A stretch of DNA of 64,000 bases. Source: Cycas panzhihuaensis. Taxonomy: Eukaryota > Cycadophyta. The DNA lies in NCBI GenBank assembly GCA_023213395.1, contig CM041465.1:38261741-38325740 (forward strand), written 5' to 3'. Position 1 is the first letter of the stretch. Each line of letters starts with the position of its first letter. Below the pieces are notes generated by a model, which saw nothing but the letters and a program-made list of their open reading frames with translations, was not told the DNA's origin and did not search any database. Below are positions 1-9,949 of the stretch, one piece after another. The position numbers and the translations under genes were made by a program.

Positions 1-1515
1 TTTGCAGGCTGGAGCAAGTACATCTCAGATCTGAATTTCTTTTTCAGACAAAGGGCCTGTTGGGTACAGTGCAGATTGTTGTTACAAACAGTGATTTATT
101 TTTGATATTTGCACTCAGATCTACACTTAAAAGTTGGTTTAAGTTCAGATCTGTTGTTCTTTCAGCACTAAGAACTCATTTTCAATGATTTCTAGTGCCT
201 GGTAACTGACTTTTAGCCCGAACTCTCTTGGTAAATCTTAGTACCGCTAGTAAATCGAATCACTGTAACTGACTACTGTGGTAAATCTTAGTCTTCGCTG
301 TCACGAAATCAGCCTCTGTCTCGAAATCGACCTCTTTGCTGTCCCGAAATCAGCCACTGTGGGCTTCACATTCCTCGATCAAAAGCGCATTTCACCACAT
401 GGGCCCCTGATCCTCGGTTCTCACTGTCTAGCGACCAAAGAAATTCCTTAGTGTTCAAATTGCAAAAATTTTCAAATTTCAGCCTATGTTTTGGCTCTTA
501 AAAGTTTTAACACTTAGTTATTGTTTGAACAAGTGTTAATTAAGTGATTTTAAGTGTTTTTTCAAAAGTGATACTCATCACTAAATTTTTAAACACTTTT
601 AAGGCACCTTGCATGGTGACCTATTGCCCTTAGTCTCAAAGAGGGCTCAAATACTTAATAAAAATCACTTTTTTTATCGTTGGGACTAATTTAAAGTCCC
701 AACACTTGGTGCTTGATGTCATTTTTCATGCAAGTGGTTCTCTTACCTTCATTTTTTCAGCATTAAAAGGAACCCGCTTGTATCTTCATCACAAGTTTTG
801 CATTACTTCTTTCAATACTTAAGCTCTTTTTTCAAAAAGTACTTTGCAAAACTTATTGTAATCAAGCATTTGGTTTCTTACTTGGATCAACATAGCACTA
901 CATTTTCATTAAAATGCTCATTGTAAAAAACACTACAAGTGTTCATATACATGTACTTACATTGCTTCCTCTTGAAGCCACTTTTTTGTAAAGCTTAATC
1001 AAAGCATTTTCATAAGTACATTTTCCAAGCAAAAAGAAACCTAAGTTCACATTTAAAATCTGCTAAAAAGTGACTTAAAATCTGTTGGAGAGGCTCGAAA
1101 AGGTTCAAACCTTGCCTCTAAATTAACCTTAAGCTTGGTGCATTCCCTAGGGGACCAACCGACCGCATTCGGTACCACGACAATTAAGGTTGCTTGAGGG
1201 AAAGGAGGTTCGAAAAGGGTGTTATTGGGGCCGTGAATCCCAGGGAAAGCATGGTACGTCCATGCAGATCAACCCTACCTGCCTTGTCCTAGATTTAACT
1301 TGGCCAACATTTGGATCTTCTCTATAAGATCAAGTTGGACCAACTCCATAGCCTAGTCCTCCACCCCTCATCATTCCATTCAGTTGTTGTATCTTCTAGT
1401 AAGATCAGGACTGTTGGTTTTGTTAGAAGGTGGAACTTAAGCGACGAAAGCTTTGAGTTTCCAAGTTATCTGTTAGCTTCAAGTGTTTATAAACTGAAAC
1501 ATGGCTGCCATAAAC
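1..1515 (+). other. C1 untranslated leader
   Basis: This stretch of about 1.5 kb precedes gag and has no credible ORF. It is AT-rich, with repeated AAGTG/CACTT words and several AGATCTG words at the start. Two segments match the leader of C4 on the other strand: the block around 540-660 (aagtgat, then a ttgcatggtgacc word) and the word gagaggctcgaaaag at 1088. This supports a long, family-specific leader rather than random flank. Confidence 0.65.
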
Positions 1516-2335
1516 ATGCTAAATGCATGCACTATTTGGCTAACAGGACAAGATAATTATCAAGAATGGAAGAGACTCACTCAGAACTTACTAATCATGA
1601 ACGAATTTTGGAGTTATGTTTCTGGGAGATTACCTCGACCAAAGACTGCTACCAATGGGAATATTATCGCAACTGGATGATGCTTTGCTTGCTGCTTGGG
1701 AAGCCAAAGATGAAATTGCTTTGGCATTCCTTCACATGATTGTTGATGTACATGTAGATCAGAATATTGCTGGTGCTAACACTTCTAAGGAAGCTTGGGA
1801 CACCTTGTCCTCATTGTATGAAAGGCGAGATCAAGCTCGCATTTTAATGGTTAAAGCAAAATTGTATTCTATTAAGTTTATCAAACCCATGTCTACTGCT
1901 CTTTCCTCCATCAAGGAGGTATGTAATGAACTGAATACACTTGGAAGTCCAGCAATGAGGGATGAATTGATCACATCCATCACCAAAGCCCTACCAAAAG
2001 ACTACAATGGCTTTATTTCATCTACTACAAGAGATGGTTCCCTCAAAACTATGACATTCAACGAATTTGAAAGTCTGCTACTTCAAGAAGAACAAATCTA
2101 CTCTAAGGATAATGAGGAGGGACCATCTACATCAGGTGCATTCACGGCCAATTCAAAGGCCAAACAGCAACCCAAACCTGCACTTTCAAAGCAGTTTGGG
2201 AACATGAACATTGGGTCTTCAAGGACCAATGTTGTATGTCATTATTGTGGAAAACCTGGCCACATCGCACCTGATTGTCGGAAAAAGCAAGCAGATCTAC
2301 GCCAACAACAGCAGCAGCCACACCAACAAGGTTAA
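1516..2335 (+). pseudogene. gag: C1 gag (copia nucleocapsid), frameshifted
   Basis: Gag forms the virus-like particle that packages element RNA. The start at 1516 (MLNACTIWLTGQ) is chosen because C4 gag starts the same way (MLNANTIKLTSA). The first 54 codons run in one frame to a stop at 1680. Coding then continues in another frame, open from 1616, through a UBN2/DUF4219-type gag core to a CCHC zinc knuckle (CHYCGKPGHIAPDC) near 2238-2280 and a Gln-rich tail ending at 2335. One frameshift near 1670 splits it. The core word ALPKDYNGFIS is nearly shared with C4. Confidence 0.85.
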
Positions 2336-3010
2336 CAACAATGAAGAAACCACACCAAGAAGATTCAAATGACAAAGAATGTACCACGCCAAGAGTACCA
2401 AGAAGTGGTTTCAACAAAGAATGAAGAACGACCCCCTCGACCAAATCGAGGTGCTTATCGAGGAGGTCAAAGAGGAAGGGGGGGCTTCAGAGGTGGCAAT
2501 CAACGCCACTCTAATCAGTTTGCAGATGAAGACAAACTGTTTTGTGCATATCGGACATCCAAGGTTGATGAAACTTGGATTATTGATTCTGGAGCTTCAC
2601 AACACATGACTGGAAGTGAAGAGCTCCTCACCAACATCAAGGAAGGCAAAGGTCAATCAGTGACCTTTGGGAATAATCAATCCACCAAAATTTCAGGAGT
2701 AGGCACAATAACTCCATTTTTTTCTTCATCAAATCCTTCCTCCACATTTCCCAATGGCAATGCCTATTTAATACCTTCAATGGACAAAATTTACTATCTC
2801 ATAGCCGCTTGGACAAGCAACAGATGAGTGTATTGTTCCAAAATGGGAAATGTATAATTAGTGACAAAGAAGACCAAGTAGTAGCTGTTGGCTATGAGGA
2901 TCAAGGCCTCTACAAGATGGATGCAAATAATATAACACTTAATTACGCTACTCTGGTTCCATTGTCACTCCTTACTTGTCTAAGATGCAACTTTGGCATC
3001 AACGTCTAGG
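2336..3010 (+). pseudogene. C1 aspartic protease and GAG-pre-integrase region, broken
   Basis: After the gag stop the same frame resumes with an Arg/Gly-rich basic linker (about 2440-2510) and the retropepsin motif WIIDSGASQHMTG at about 2575-2613, whose DSGA supplies the catalytic Asp of the dimeric protease. The stretch stays open to 2827. A frameshift near 2790-2810 moves the downstream part (VLFQNGKCII, then GLYKMDANN) into another frame that ends at 3009. The family would normally have one continuous pol polyprotein here. Confidence 0.8.
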
Positions 3011-3802
3011 CCATTTGAGCTTATAGACAATTTGAGGCAGATGATCAACAAGAACATGGTACATGGGCTTCCTAAGATTTATGGAACGAAATGTCTTTGC
3101 GAAGCGTGCATTATGGGAACTCAGCATCGCTTGCCTTTCCCTAAAGGCAAAGCGTGGCGTGCATCACATCCTCTCGCAGAAGACATTCGGATTTGTGTGG
3201 ACCTATGTCCACATCATCTTTTGGAGGAGCTTTGTATTACATCTCCTTCATTGATGATTTTTCTCACAAAGTTTGGGTTTATTTCATCAAACACAAATAT
3301 GAAGCATTTTCCAAGTTCAAAGAATTCAAACTTGAAGTGGAAAATGAGTCCGCCATTCACCAAAACATTCGTGATGTACAATGGAGGTGAATTTACATCA
3401 AATGAATTCACCCAATACTACAACAAAATGGAGTCTCCGAATGGATGAACAGAACTTTGGCCAATAAAGCCAAAGCTATGATGCATGCACAAGGACTCAC
3501 TCGAGCCTTCAAGTGTAAGCATTTCACACCGCCTATGTGGCCAATTGCGCCCCTACTACAATCACCAACATGACACCCGAGGAGGCATGGTCCGGCAAAA
3601 GCCCATCACCCATTTAAGGACTTTTGGGTGCACTGCTTATATGCACATTCCCGATCAGCAAAGGAAGAAATTAGACAAGCATAGTCTAAAATGCATCTTT
3701 GTAGGTTATGCCATTCATAGCAAAGCCTACAAGTTGTATGATACTATAGGGAAGAAAATGCATCTCTCAAGAGATGTCATCTTTGTTGAAGAAGATCACT
3801 AG
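2993..3802 (+). pseudogene. C1 integrase, multiply frameshifted
   Basis: Integrase joins cDNA ends to host DNA. The segments are split over all three frames: a zinc-binding HHCC remnant (LGHLSL near 3010, then CEACIMGTQHR), a catalytic-core piece (SDLCGP, then FIDDFSHKVWVYF at about 3190-3290), NGGEFTSNEF near 3380, and the C-terminal part TFGCTAYMHIP and CIFVGYAIHSKAYKLY at 3630-3740, ending DVIFVEEDH. In the open frame the second catalytic Asp, expected before NGGEF, reads Tyr because of a local indel. Confidence 0.8.
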
Positions 3803-4016
3803 GAGGTGCAAACAGCATCCATGCAACCTCCCATTGACAAAGGCAAGAAGATTGTTGAGGCCTTCCTTCCCTTTTAATCCTCTACACCATGTTCATCATC
3901 TGCACCAGCTGGACCGTCTACTTCAACTGAATTTGCTCCACTTGATCCAAGTACATCTTTTGTTGACCAACCACTTACACCAGAAGATCTTGAGGTTCAA
4001 GTAACTTCAATTCAAA

Positions 4017-4860
4017 AGTTACCCAAATGGTACACACAAATGCTCAGACGGTCACATCATTGAAGGAAAACGTCCATCTAAATATCGGCAAAGACAAACC
4101 AATTATGCACTTATGGTCAAGTGCTTTGTGTTGATGAGCCTTCCACTTTTGAGGAGGCTTCTAAAATGAAAATTGGAAGGTCGCCATGGATGAAGAAATC
4201 CATTCTATTGAAAAGAATGGTACTTGGAATTTGGTTGAATTGCCTAAACACAAACAGCAATCGGCCAGTAATGGGTCTACAAGACCAAATTCCATTCGAT
4301 GGTTCACTTAAAAGGCGTAAAGCACGCCTTTGTCGCAAAAGGTTTTAAACAAAAAGAAGGCATAGATTATGAAGAAACTTTTGCACCAGTGGCGAACATG
4401 AATACCATCAAACTTCTCTTGGCCGTAGCCGCCAATGCAAATGGCCTGTTTATCAGATGGACGTGAAGAGCGTCTTTCTTAATGGCGATCTTCAGGAGGA
4501 GGTGTATTTGGAGCAACCTCCGGATACAAAGTACAAGGCAAGGAGCATCTTGTATATCGCCTAAACAGGCGTTATATGGCTTGAAGCAAGCTCCAAGGGC
4601 ATGGTACTCGAAGATCGATGACTACTTCTTGAGACATGGGTTTCATCGATCTACTTCGGATCCTAATCAGATATAAAAATGGAAAAACCATGTGATTTTG
4701 TTGCCTTGTATGTAGATGACTTAGTGATCACCGGTAGTGACACTAAGATGATTCATATTCTCCAAGATGATTTGAAGAGAAGTTTTGAGATGAGCGGATC
4801 TTGGACTTCCATTATTTTTAGGCTTTGAGATATGGCAATACCAAAGCTATATCTTTATCT
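4017..4860 (+). pseudogene. C1 reverse transcriptase, broken
   Basis: Copia RT opens with KLPKWYTQ near 4017 and a PSTFEEA word near 4138. These are followed by AKGFKQKEGIDYEETFAPVA at about 4330-4398 and QMDVKS near 4455. After that come [14 protein letters not shown] at about 4563-4605 and the YVDD catalytic box at about 4708-4719. The active-site Asp pair is intact, but frame changes around 4340, 4480 and 4670 prevent a full protein. Adjacent pieces from 3774 to 4010 are Pro/Ser/Leu linker. Confidence 0.8.
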
Positions 4861-4889
4861 CCCAAGCGAAATATTCTTGGGACATTTTG

Positions 4890-5640
4890 CGGCTCGGGAT
4901 GCACGATCAGAAACAACGCCTACACCTATGGAGAATGGATCTAAGCTTACTCTCAATGAGGAAGTCGCACTGCCAGATCCCACACTTTACCGGCGGTTGA
5001 TTGGGAGTCTCATTTATCTCACCAACACTCGTAGGATATTTCATTTGTTGTTGGGATTTGCTCACGTTACATGTCTCAACCCAATCGGAATGCAAAATGC
5101 AAACGCATACTTAAGTATATCAAAGGCACATTACAAAGATGGCCTTGAGTATGCACATAATGAGAACTTTACTGGAAGGGTTCTCGATTCGATTAGGCGG
5201 TTGCCAAGATAGCGAGAGATCAACCTCGGGATCTGCTTTTCCCTTGGTTCATTGATTGTTTCGTGGAGTTGCAAGAAGCAACCCAATGTTACCTTGTCCT
5301 CCACCGAAGCAGAGTACAAAGCTGCAGTCAGCGCAGCTTGTGAGGCTATCTGGCTACGACGGATTCTTGGGGAACTTGGACTTGAGCAGGGTCACCCCAC
5401 CAGGATACACTGCGACAATCAAAGTGTGCTCAAGTTAGCTAAGAATCCAGTCTTTCATGCGCGGACAAAACACATCGAGGTTCACCATCACTTCATCAGA
5501 GAACATGTTCAGAATAGTGAGATCAACCTCCAAAGATGCACTCCACAGAGGAGCAGCATAATGACATCTTTACCAAGCCTCTTGGTAGAGATAAGTTTGT
5601 AAAATTCAGAGATGGTCTTGGTGTCCGACTTAACATTGTA
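4890..5640 (+). pseudogene. C1 RNase H domain, broken
   Basis: RNase H removes the RNA strand after first-strand synthesis. After the linker (TPTPMENGSKL near 4917, LIGSLIYLTNTR at about 5000-5033), the domain body appears at about 5270-5510 as LSSTEAEYKAAVSAACEAIWLR (first 20 residues are the diagnostic part), then HCDNQSVLKLAKNPVFHART. The terminal block DIFTKPLGRDKF is readable at about 5565-5600 but in a different frame from the body. The pol reading ends at about 5657, at the edge of the LTR. Confidence 0.8.
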
Positions 5641-5655
5641 AACAGTAAGGGGGGG

Positions 5656-6176
5656 TGTTAAACCTTATGTTTACATATTAAAGTTAATGTACTTTTATTT
5701 TTCATGTAATATATGCACTTTTTACTTTAGGGGTGACTTATCACTTAAGTGATAAAGTGCACACCCACATTCTTTCTAGTGACACAACGTTGTCACTAAA
5801 GGGTCAAATGGACCCTCATGCACTTTTGCTCACATGAGAGCCCAAAAGGACACATGTCCAACATGCAAGGCATGTATCTTGAATGTTTGACACTTGTCAA
5901 ACATCCAAGGCCTTAGGTCTCTCATTTCACTCTATATAATGAGACCTCTCCTCATTGTCTCACACAAGAGTTGAGTCAGATTGTTATGCTATCAGTTTGC
6001 TAATCAAACTGTTTCTTCTTGGGAGGTTGGACCAATTCCAACTCCACATATTGGGTATCATTTTTCTCTTGCTCCTTCATTCAAGTTTTGTCTCTTTGCT
6101 TTCTCTTTGCATACTTGTTTATATTTCTGCAACTAGAACTAGAGTGATGCTAGTTTCTAGATTTAGGGACTGTTGA
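5656..6176 (+). repeat. C1 3' LTR with upstream polypurine tract
   Basis: The LTR begins TGTTAAACC immediately after the polypurine tract AAGGGGGGG at 5647-5655. A TATA-like TATATAA lies at 5934-5940, with a short downstream stretch (cattgtctcacac) typical of a plant LTR promoter. The right end is not clear. I place it near 6176, where minus-strand G0 gag sequence starts to be recognisable. The partner 5' LTR is outside the window. Confidence 0.7.
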
Positions 6177-7262
6177 GGCCATCTAGCCTCTTTTCACAAT
6201 CTAGTTCTTCATTATTTAACATGAATACCTTCTTTCCTGGGCACTGGTGCTCCCTATTCCATTTTCCTTCGTATTTGAAGCAGGTGCCTTTCTTTATGTG
6301 TTCCTCACGCGTAGGATTTTTTGTTGTACTCTTGATTGCAAGAGGAGCATCTGATTTAACTCCTGATCTATTCCAGTTTGCAATAGGCGGTGGTGCCATA
6401 TCTGTTCTGCGCACATAAGGTGGCCTGGTTTCTTTGAATTTAGCTTCGACACATTTGGCATGTTTTATAATTTCTTCCAATGCTCCGTGTTGTTGCGCTA
6501 GCACACAAAATCTTATAGGTGCCTTAAGACCACTTATATATGTCTCCGTAAGGCATTCCTGGGGAATATTTGATGTGATCATGCATCGCAACATCTGGAA
6601 CTGTTTTGTATATTCTCAAACAGATCCTGTCTGTTGTAATCTTGTTAGCTGGGCGAAATAGTCCATGGCCCACGAGTCTTCGTATTGATTTATAATTGTT
6701 GCTTGGAAGTTTTTCCATTCTTGCTGCTGTGATCCTAGCATCTTTTTCCATCAATAATACCAGTTTAGGGCTCATCCATATAGATGCAAGGAGGCGATGG
6801 GAACCATCTCCATCTCTAGCGTCTGGTTAACTGCGAAGTATGTTTCCATTTGGAGTAGCCATGCTCTTATGTCCCGCATTTTTTCTGGATCAAATTTCTT
6901 CAGTGCGATCCTTGTGTTTGTTGGGATTCCCTGTGGTCTCATGTTTCTTCATTGAAAAATGAATCCTTCTTTAAATCTACCTTCCTGGTTCGCTTGGTCT
7001 GTATCTTGATCTAAATCTTGGTTTTTCTCTATTTTCGGTTGGGCTATTTCTTGTTTTTCTAACCTTACATTAAGGTTCTTGATCTGTTGTATAGGTTCCT
7101 GCATGACTGCTGTCATGGTCTCTGCTATTTGTTCCTCAGACTCTTGGGATCTCGACATTATGCTCGGCGTTTTGATTTTCCTGGATCTCAATTTTGTTTC
7201 TGTCCTTTCTAACTTTCTTGGGTGGAAGGGTGGGTCAAAATTTCCTTCCCCTCGTAAAAAAA
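6163..7262 (-). pseudogene. gag: G0 gag (gypsy), broken
   Basis: An N-terminal charged coiled-coil-like stretch (open 7191 to 6949) leads to the retrotransposon gag domain, including WLLQMETYF near 6845, and HLYG. It ends in a CCHC-like box CFKYEGKWNREHQC near 6250, where the second Cys is replaced by Tyr compared with CFKCGGKWNKEHQC in G2. At least two frameshifts or stops lie between 6950 and 6590. The last recognisable residues are at about 6170. Confidence 0.8.
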
Positions 7263-7291
7263 ATCTCCTTAAAATCCTGTTTCGGAACGAA

Positions 7292-7303
7292 GCTTTGATA
7301 CCA
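7292..7303 (-). other. G0 primer-binding site (initiator-Met tRNA type)
   Basis: The minus strand reads TGGTATCAAAGC, close to the plant consensus TGGTATCAGAGC complementary to the initiator-Met tRNA 3' end. It sits 2 bp inside the 5' LTR. It is followed directly by an imperfect palindrome (TTCGTTCCGAAAC), also present after the G2 PBS. Confidence 0.8.
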
Positions 7304-7305
7304 CT

Positions 7306-8017
7306 TGTAATGGTTCTTTCACCTAAATTGACATAGGAGTACGACAGAATGAAGCTATCTCACAGATAATAGAATACAACTGACAATTTCTTATATAAAA
7401 ATACCAAATAAAAGTACATCTCCAAGTATAAATCAACTACAAATACTGGAAAAGGTGATGTCAAATCAATATAAAGTATAAAATAGAAGTCCAAAAGTAC
7501 CAGTACAACTTGTAATAGTCACCAAACCCTTCGAGGCAAGAATCCTCCTCAAATATGCAACCCTGAGGTTGAAAATCTGTAGCTGCCCAAGGCCAAAAAT
7601 GAGAGGAAAAACTTGCACAAAAATGATGATGGGAAGTGACCTTAAAAGTCCCTATTTATAGATGCAAAAGCTAGGACTAATTGAAGTCGGCCAGAGGAAG
7701 GAGAGGTGCGCCCAAAATACTTAATAGAAGTTGGCCACAACAATGTGTAGAAGTTGGCCGGACTTATAAGGGGTTGCTTCATTGTACCTTTGGTCGTACT
7801 TAATCGCACTTGGTCGTATTTGGTTGTACCTAGTACAACCTAATTCTGCCATTGGTCACACATGGTTGTACCTAGAACAACCCTTAATTCTTTAAAATTT
7901 GCATGCATTTTTCTTCCACACACCTCTCCTACCACCAGTTAACGAGTAACCTTATTCGTTCCAAAATTTCATAATTTTTCCAAACCATTCATCCCCCCCA
8001 AAATTTTGAAATCAACA
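7306..8017 (-). repeat. G0 5' LTR (712 bp)
   Basis: On the minus strand it begins TGTTGATTTC at 8017 and ends ATTACA at 7306, 2 bp from the PBS. A TATA box (TATAAATA, minus) lies near 7653-7661 and fits an LTR promoter reading towards gag. The segment 7764-7925, rich in TTGGTCGTAC words, is repeated as a diverged copy at about 43150-43345. Confidence 0.75.
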
Positions 8018-8563
8018 ATATTTTGATACATTGGTGACCTTGTTTTTTCAACAAGCCTTATCATAATGATATCAGAGCTTGGCCATGATCTGCTAAGATA
8101 ACTTTTGATGGTGTACTTCACCCCCTAGGTCGTCTATCTCCTCTTGACGTACCTTATTTTTTAATGTTTCACGGAGTCGCCTCTTTCCACTTCTCTTATT
8201 CTATCTACTTTGCTACACTATCTTTGCGGAGACCCTCTTTCTGCTTCTATGTTTTGCAAAATCACCTCTTTCTGCTTTTTTATATACTCAACTACTCGAT
8301 TGGTTTCCTTGTACATACCATCTGTTACACAACAAAACAACCATAGCATAACTGACAATATCATCATCATATAAAAGATTGAATAAGCCATGGTTACATT
8401 GAATACACTTCCACACTTTCCACAATGAGGATGAAGTCTATATGAGGTTGCAAACATAAGCCAGAATGCATAGGTAACAGCCGTTGCATCTGCTAGTTGT
8501 TAGAACATCCCTCAGATACATAGTTCATCATCTTGTCAATCTGAAGTCCATATAAGACATGAC
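8018..8563 (+). other. Flank between G0 and G1; PBS-like site, no gene
   Basis: The stretch TTATCA then TGATATCAGAGC at 8067-8078 looks like an LTR end followed by an initiator-Met PBS on the plus strand. It could be the remains of another element, but no LTR start can be paired with it. On the minus strand 8457-8218 is open for 79 codons and contains a hydrophobic segment (MAYSIFYMMMILSVMLWLF). I cannot assign it to a family. The word around 8497-8533 has a diverged direct copy at 33101-33140 on the far side of G1. Confidence 0.4.
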
Positions 8564-9465
8564 TGTTGGGGCATATTTTGGCACATAGACTATAAGGAAG
8601 ACAGAATGCAGGCTTGTATTGACCTGTGGAATGCAGGTACAAACTGTACAGAGGTACACAGTGAAAAAAGGCAGAAAACGTGCAATCTGGGTGCGTATGA
8701 TAGGTACGTACCTTTTTAGGTACGCAACACAAGGTGCATACTGTTTCAGGTACACTAGCAGACAGAAAGGTACGCATGGACAGATCTAACCCAAAGGCAC
8801 CTAGATGCAATGATGCCAGCCCAAACGGACGTACGTACAAACGTACAGACATAAAAGACACCATTAAGGAGATTTAATCATGTGTTTAAGTGAAAGGATA
8901 CCTTATTGACAAAAAGGTACATTTATGACTTGGGTCATAACCCTTTACTCAAGAGGCACCAAAAGGGCATATTTAATGATACTTTTAGGATCATTCTAGT
9001 GGTAAGAGCCAAGTATTCAATCCATGAGGTAGTATGACAGCCAAAGTACCAAGGAGGACAATACGGATTAGAGATTCAATAGAGGCATCCTGTGATACAT
9101 TCCCTTTCGGAATACATGTGACAAAATCTTGTATATACGACTGGAACGTATGCAAGATAAGTTTTAGAACTAAATGTATTAGCCCTATTGTTTAATAAAG
9201 AGAAGAGTTATATGGAATATTATGTCTTATGTGTGCCATAATGATTATGTAATGAAATATATGTTGATTGGTATACTGTTGTGTGGAATTTATGATGATA
9301 TTCTCATGAATTAAGGATGAATGTGTGATAACATTGTGTGCATGAGAACCTTAATGATAGTTAATGGGAAAAGAAGCATGTTGACCATATCCTAAGCTAG
9401 ACCACAACCAGTGATCCCTTAACAAGTGTCGGTATTCACAAGTGTAGTGAATCTTTAATTCAACA
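8564..9465 (+). repeat. G1 5' LTR (902 bp)
   Basis: It starts TGTTGGGGC and ends TTCAACA. Compared with the 605-bp 3' LTR it carries about 300 extra bases at roughly 8611-8920, either an insertion here or a deletion there. That extra segment contains the near-palindrome ggtacgtacctttttaggt at 8702-8720 and several further GGTAC words, related to repeats at 30840-31190. Confidence 0.85.
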
Positions 9466-9949
9466 TTGGTTTCATTGCCTATGTCCACTGAGGAGGGACT
9501 GGGCTAGGAGTTTCACAAGGGGAGAATGTTTAAAGGATAAGGAACCTTGACTGTCATCGTGATGGCGGGTTGTAACTAAGTCTCTGACAGACAGGGGACC
9601 TTCCGATGCCACCTAAGAGGCCTTCAAAGGTGGGAGAACCGCAAAAAGGTACTTCACCTAAAGGGAAATAAACAAGCAAACAAAGGGCATTATAATGGTC
9701 AAAGGAATCAAAATTGAGAAGGCCGAGGAGATTGAGCCTACATAATAATGAGACTAAGGGATAATCCATTGAAGAATCTGAGGCAAGTGGATCCTAGATA
9801 CCTCAAGAACAAGGAAAGGAAAGAAATGGCGAGCAAATGGTACTAACACCTGCCCCAATTAAGTATGACCTTCTAAGCCCAAAAAAGGAGGAAAATTCAG
9901 AAGGAGATTTAGAACAAAGTAACACCTAGGGAAGGAGGAACATATAGAT
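9466..9949 (+). other. G1 primer-binding region and leader
   Basis: The bases directly after the LTR read TTGGTTTCATTGCC. This does not match initiator-Met and could be a mutated site for another tRNA. The following 480 bases have no intact ORF. Degenerate coding-like words occur, but stops are frequent in every frame. Confidence 0.5.

Larger units (their letters stand above)
1..6176 (+). mobile_element. C1: Ty1/copia LTR retrotransposon, 5' LTR outside the window, defective
   Basis: The order gag, protease, integrase, RT, RNase H, 3' LTR on the plus strand is diagnostic of Ty1/copia, because integrase precedes RT. The window opens inside a long leader, so the 5' LTR lies to the left. Every coding domain carries frameshifts or stops, so the element is dead. 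Its gag and leader resemble those of C4 (45741-52297, minus strand), which puts both in one family, although the two LTRs look unrelated beyond their first few bases. The right boundary near 6176 is approximate because the G0 fragment abuts there and no target-site duplication can be tested. Confidence 0.85.
6177..8017 (-). mobile_element. G0: truncated Ty3/gypsy element (5' LTR, PBS, gag only)
   Basis: Reading the minus strand gives a 5' LTR (8017 to 7306), a PBS (7303 to 7292), then gag from about 7260 to 6163, and nothing after it. Protease, RT and integrase are missing, so the element was truncated next to the C1 LTR. The gag is of the same family as G2 at 53288-54164. No target-site duplication is recoverable because the 3' half is gone. 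Confidence 0.8.

Noticed and set aside
8702-8725. Possible miniature inverted-repeat element or hairpin gene in the G1 5' LTR
   Set aside because: The palindrome is short and the 300-bp block shows no TSD at its edges by eye; kept only as a motif observation.
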